Below, piece by piece: positions 6,184 to 8,441 of a stretch of 8,441 bases of DNA. Location of the stretch: assembly GCA_945907335.1 (NCBI GenBank), contig CAMDSU010000071.1:1-8441 (forward strand), written 5' to 3'. Made by a program: the position numbers and the translations under genes. Under the pieces are notes generated by a model. It was not told where the DNA came from and ran no database searches. It worked only from the letters and a program-made list of their open reading frames with translations. Source of the DNA: Bordetella parapertussis (GTDB lineage: Bacteria > Pseudomonadota > Gammaproteobacteria > Burkholderiales > Burkholderiaceae_C). Each line of letters starts with the position of its first letter. Positions within the stretch are counted from its first letter, which is position 1.

Positions 6184-8421
6184 ATGGCTACCGTCGCAAC
6201 CACTCCCGCTCTTCCAACGCCCGCCAGCAATGCGGCGGCGGCCAGCTTTGCCTCGCTGGTCGCGAAGTTGGACTATTTGAGCGCAGAGGGGATCGAGCAA
6301 GTCAGGCGCGCCTACAAATTTGCCGACGAAGCGCATCTGGGCGTGACACGGCGCAGTGGGGAACCTTATATCACCCACCCGATTGCAGTGGCCCTGCAAT
6401 GCACAGAATGGAAACTTGACAGCCAAGCGCTGATGGCGGCCCTGCTGCATGACGTGATGGAAGACTGCGGCGTTACCAAAACCGATTTGCTTGAAAAATT
6501 TGGACCCACTGTGGCCGAGCTTGTGGATGGCTTGACCAAGCTCGACAAACTCAGCTTTGACACGCAGGAAGAAGGCCAGGTCGAATCATTTCGCAAAATG
6601 CTGCTGGCCATGGCGCGTGACGTGCGCGTCATTTTGGTCAAACTCGCTGATCGCACCCACAACATGCGCACCATGGAAGCGATGCCGCGCACGCGCTGGA
6701 AAGCCATCAGCAGCGAAACCCTAGAGATTTACGCGCCCATTGCTCATCGTTTAGGGCTCAACCAAACGTACCGCGAATTACAAGACCTGAGTTTCAAACA
6801 CCTCAAACCCTGGCGCTATGCAACGCTGGAAAAAGCTGTGATGCGGGCGCGCAACCGCCGTCGCGATTTGTTGCAAAAACTCCAACTCGAAGTAGAGACT
6901 GCTTTTAATCAAGCCAGTTTAGACATCAGTATTTTTGGACGTGAGAAAACGCTGTATTCCATTTACCAAAAGATGCGCGGCAAACACCTGAGCTTTGCCC
7001 AAGTCACAGACATTTATGGCATGCGCGTATTGCTTCCAGATTTGATAGATTGCTACACCGGCTTGGGCATATTGCACCAACTCTACAAACCTGTGCCTGG
7101 AAAATTCAAAGACCATATTGCGATTGCCAAGATCAACGGGTATCAGTCTTTACACACCACACTGGTTGGGCCTGCGGGCATCAATGTTGAATTTCAATTG
7201 CGTACCGAAGCCATGCACCTTGTGGCTGAGTCTGGTATTGCCGCGCACTGGTTGTATAAGTCCCACGAGTCCAGCGAAAAGGCCGAAAGGCTGGGCACGC
7301 AGTGGTTGCAGTCGCTGCTCGATATTCAAGACGAGACCCGAGACGCCACCGAATTTTGGGACCATGTCAAGGTCGATTTATTTCCTGACGCCGTGTATGT
7401 ATTCACGCCCAAAAGCCACATCATGGCCTTGCCAAGAGGTGCCACTGTGGTTGATTTTGCATACGCTGTGCACAGCAATGTTGGCGATCGTGTGGTCTCT
7501 GCCCATATCAATGGCGAACCGGTTTCGTTGCGCACAGAGATACGCAATGGCGATGTGATTGAAGTCGAAACCGCAGAAGAAGCAACACCCAATCCGGCAT
7601 GGCTGGCATTTGTTCGCACCGGGCGTGCACGCTCAAAAATCAGGCACTACCTGAAAACCCGGGCGCAATCTGAATCGCAAGATTTGGGTGAAAAATTGCT
7701 TGCACAAGCGCTTCGAGCCGAGGGGTTTATCAGCCTTCCAGCGAACGATGCATTGAACAAAGTGCTCTGGGAAAAATTGTTGCGCTTCACAGGCAGCAAA
7801 ACACGCGAAGAGCTGCTGACAGATTTGGGTTTGGGCAAACGTGTGGCCAGCATCGTTGCCAAACGTCTGGTGCGCCTGTTGGCCGACCAAGGGATTCGTC
7901 CTGATCCGTTGCTGCTCAGCCGCGAGCGATTCACCGCCCATGAAACACTTTCTCAAGGTGGGGTGGTGGTAGATGGCAGTGACAACGCTTCTGTCACCTA
8001 CGGCCAATGCTGCCATCCCGTGCCTGGCGACGCCATCGTCGGCTATTTGGGTCGAGGTGAAGGTCTGGTGGTACACGTTCAGGACTGCCATGTCGCACAA
8101 CGTTTGCAGCACAAAGACAGCGAGCGGTTCATTGCTGTGGAATGGTCAGATGAGCCTGTGCGAAGTTTTGAAGCAGGCATTGTGGTCACTGTACTCAACG
8201 GCAAAGGCGTGTTAGCCAGCGTTGCATCAGCCATCACTTCGGCCCAAGCGGATATCAAACTGGTCAGCATGGCTGACGAGGTCAGTGGTAAACAAGCCAC
8301 CGACTTGCGGTTTTTGATTGCGGTTCAAGACACTTCACACTTAGAAAGTGTGCTGGGCAGTTTGCAACGATTGCCTTCTGTCAGCCAAGCCAAACGTGCC
8401 AGCTCCCACCGTCACAACTGA
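6184..8421 (+). CDS. spoT: Bifunctional (p)ppGpp synthetase/hydrolase, SpoT type
   Basis: The 745-residue RSH protein makes and degrades the stringent-response alarmone (p)ppGpp in the cytosol. After an Ala/Thr-rich start (2-24) comes the HD hydrolase domain with R56-R57, H65, H89-D90 and E93-D94, plus D156-R-T-H-N160, so hydrolysis should be active. The synthetase domain has G252-R-E-K255, YSIYQKM, D276-I-Y-G-M-R281, NGYQSLHT (318-325) and the catalytic E336 in VEFQLRT. The charge motif reads K307-F-K-D310: the basic, bifunctional type rather than the EXDD of RelA, with Lys for the first Arg. The regulatory half holds a TGS domain (about 398-460), a conserved Cys/His region (C609-C610-H611, H631, C635) and a C-terminal ACT domain (about 664-735). 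The length is normal for the family. The intact hydrolase and place next to rpoZ favour SpoT over RelA. Only a weak AGG precedes the ATG; a terminator separates it from rpoZ. Confidence 0.96.
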   Translation: MATVATTPALPTPASNAAAASFASLVAKLDYLSAEGIEQVRRAYKFADEAHLGVTRRSGEPYITHPIAVALQCTEWKLDSQALMAALLHDVMEDCGVTKTDLLEKFGPTVAELVDGLTKLDKLSFDTQEEGQVESFRKMLLAMARDVRVILVKLADRTHNMRTMEAMPRTRWKAISSETLEIYAPIAHRLGLNQTYRELQDLSFKHLKPWRYATLEKAVMRARNRRRDLLQKLQLEVETAFNQASLDISIFGREKTLYSIYQKMRGKHLSFAQVTDIYGMRVLLPDLIDCYTGLGILHQLYKPVPGKFKDHIAIAKINGYQSLHTTLVGPAGINVEFQLRTEAMHLVAESGIAAHWLYKSHESSEKAERLGTQWLQSLLDIQDETRDATEFWDHVKVDLFPDAVYVFTPKSHIMALPRGATVVDFAYAVHSNVGDRVVSAHINGEPVSLRTEIRNGDVIEVETAEEATPNPAWLAFVRTGRARSKIRHYLKTRAQSESQDLGEKLLAQALRAEGFISLPANDALNKVLWEKLLRFTGSKTREELLTDLGLGKRVASIVAKRLVRLLADQGIRPDPLLLSRERFTAHETLSQGGVVVDGSDNASVTYGQCCHPVPGDAIVGYLGRGEGLVVHVQDCHVAQRLQHKDSERFIAVEWSDEPVRSFEAGIVVTVLNGKGVLASVASAITSAQADIKLVSMADEVSGKQATDLRFLIAVQDTSHLESVLGSLQRLPSVSQAKRASSHRHN

Positions 8422-8441
8422 TCTGCCCTTTAGCCGTCGGT

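Noticed and set aside
6019..6450. 143-codon minus-strand frame across the rpoZ end, terminator and spoT start
   Set aside because: It runs through a strong terminator and the start of a conserved gene, and has no recognisable motif or ribosome site.
1..8441. CRISPR array, toxin-antitoxin pair or tandem repeats
   Set aside because: No regularly spaced direct repeats or paired small genes were seen; the window is almost filled by conserved genes.

Overview
The window looks like a core chromosomal segment of a betaproteobacterium, most likely Burkholderiales and Comamonadaceae-like. The evidence is the gene order yicC-gmk-rpoZ-spoT divergent from rph-rdgB-hemW, the short 67-residue omega subunit and the style of the SpoT and RdgB sequences. 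Base composition is moderate in GC, lower than many Comamonadaceae. The lineage is inferred from gene order and remembered family sequences, not from a search.

Left part (1-1640, everything on the minus strand): the 5' two-thirds of a class II aldolase/adducin-family gene runs off the left edge. Beside it is an AT-rich gene for an uncharacterised exported protein with a C-terminal SHOCT-like tail. A 160-base AT-rich gap follows, holding two inverted repeats, and then a complete tRNA-Ser(UGA). This is the only stretch with an accessory flavour.

Middle part (1648-4233, minus strand): rph, rdgB and hemW form a tight operon transcribed leftward towards the tRNA-Ser. They encode RNase PH (tRNA 3'-end trimming), a house-cleaning ITP/XTP pyrophosphatase, and a HemW-type radical SAM protein. 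The junctions are TGATATG (rph/rdgB) and ATGA (rdgB/hemW), so translational coupling is likely.

Right part (4325-8421, plus strand): a 91-base divergent promoter region separates rph from yicC (endoribonuclease), gmk (guanylate kinase), rpoZ (RNA polymerase omega) and spoT ((p)ppGpp synthetase/hydrolase). yicC and gmk overlap by 4 bases and rpoZ follows after 20 bases. A strong intrinsic terminator sits between rpoZ and spoT. Guanylate supply, the omega subunit that helps form a ppGpp site on RNA polymerase, and the enzyme that makes and destroys ppGpp are thus encoded side by side.

I found no clear undescribed system. The most open-ended items are the SHOCT-tailed exported protein with the structured leader next to tRNA-Ser, and the dyad inside the rph/yicC divergent promoter. 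No transposase, integrase, phage gene, CRISPR array or toxin-antitoxin pair is visible.
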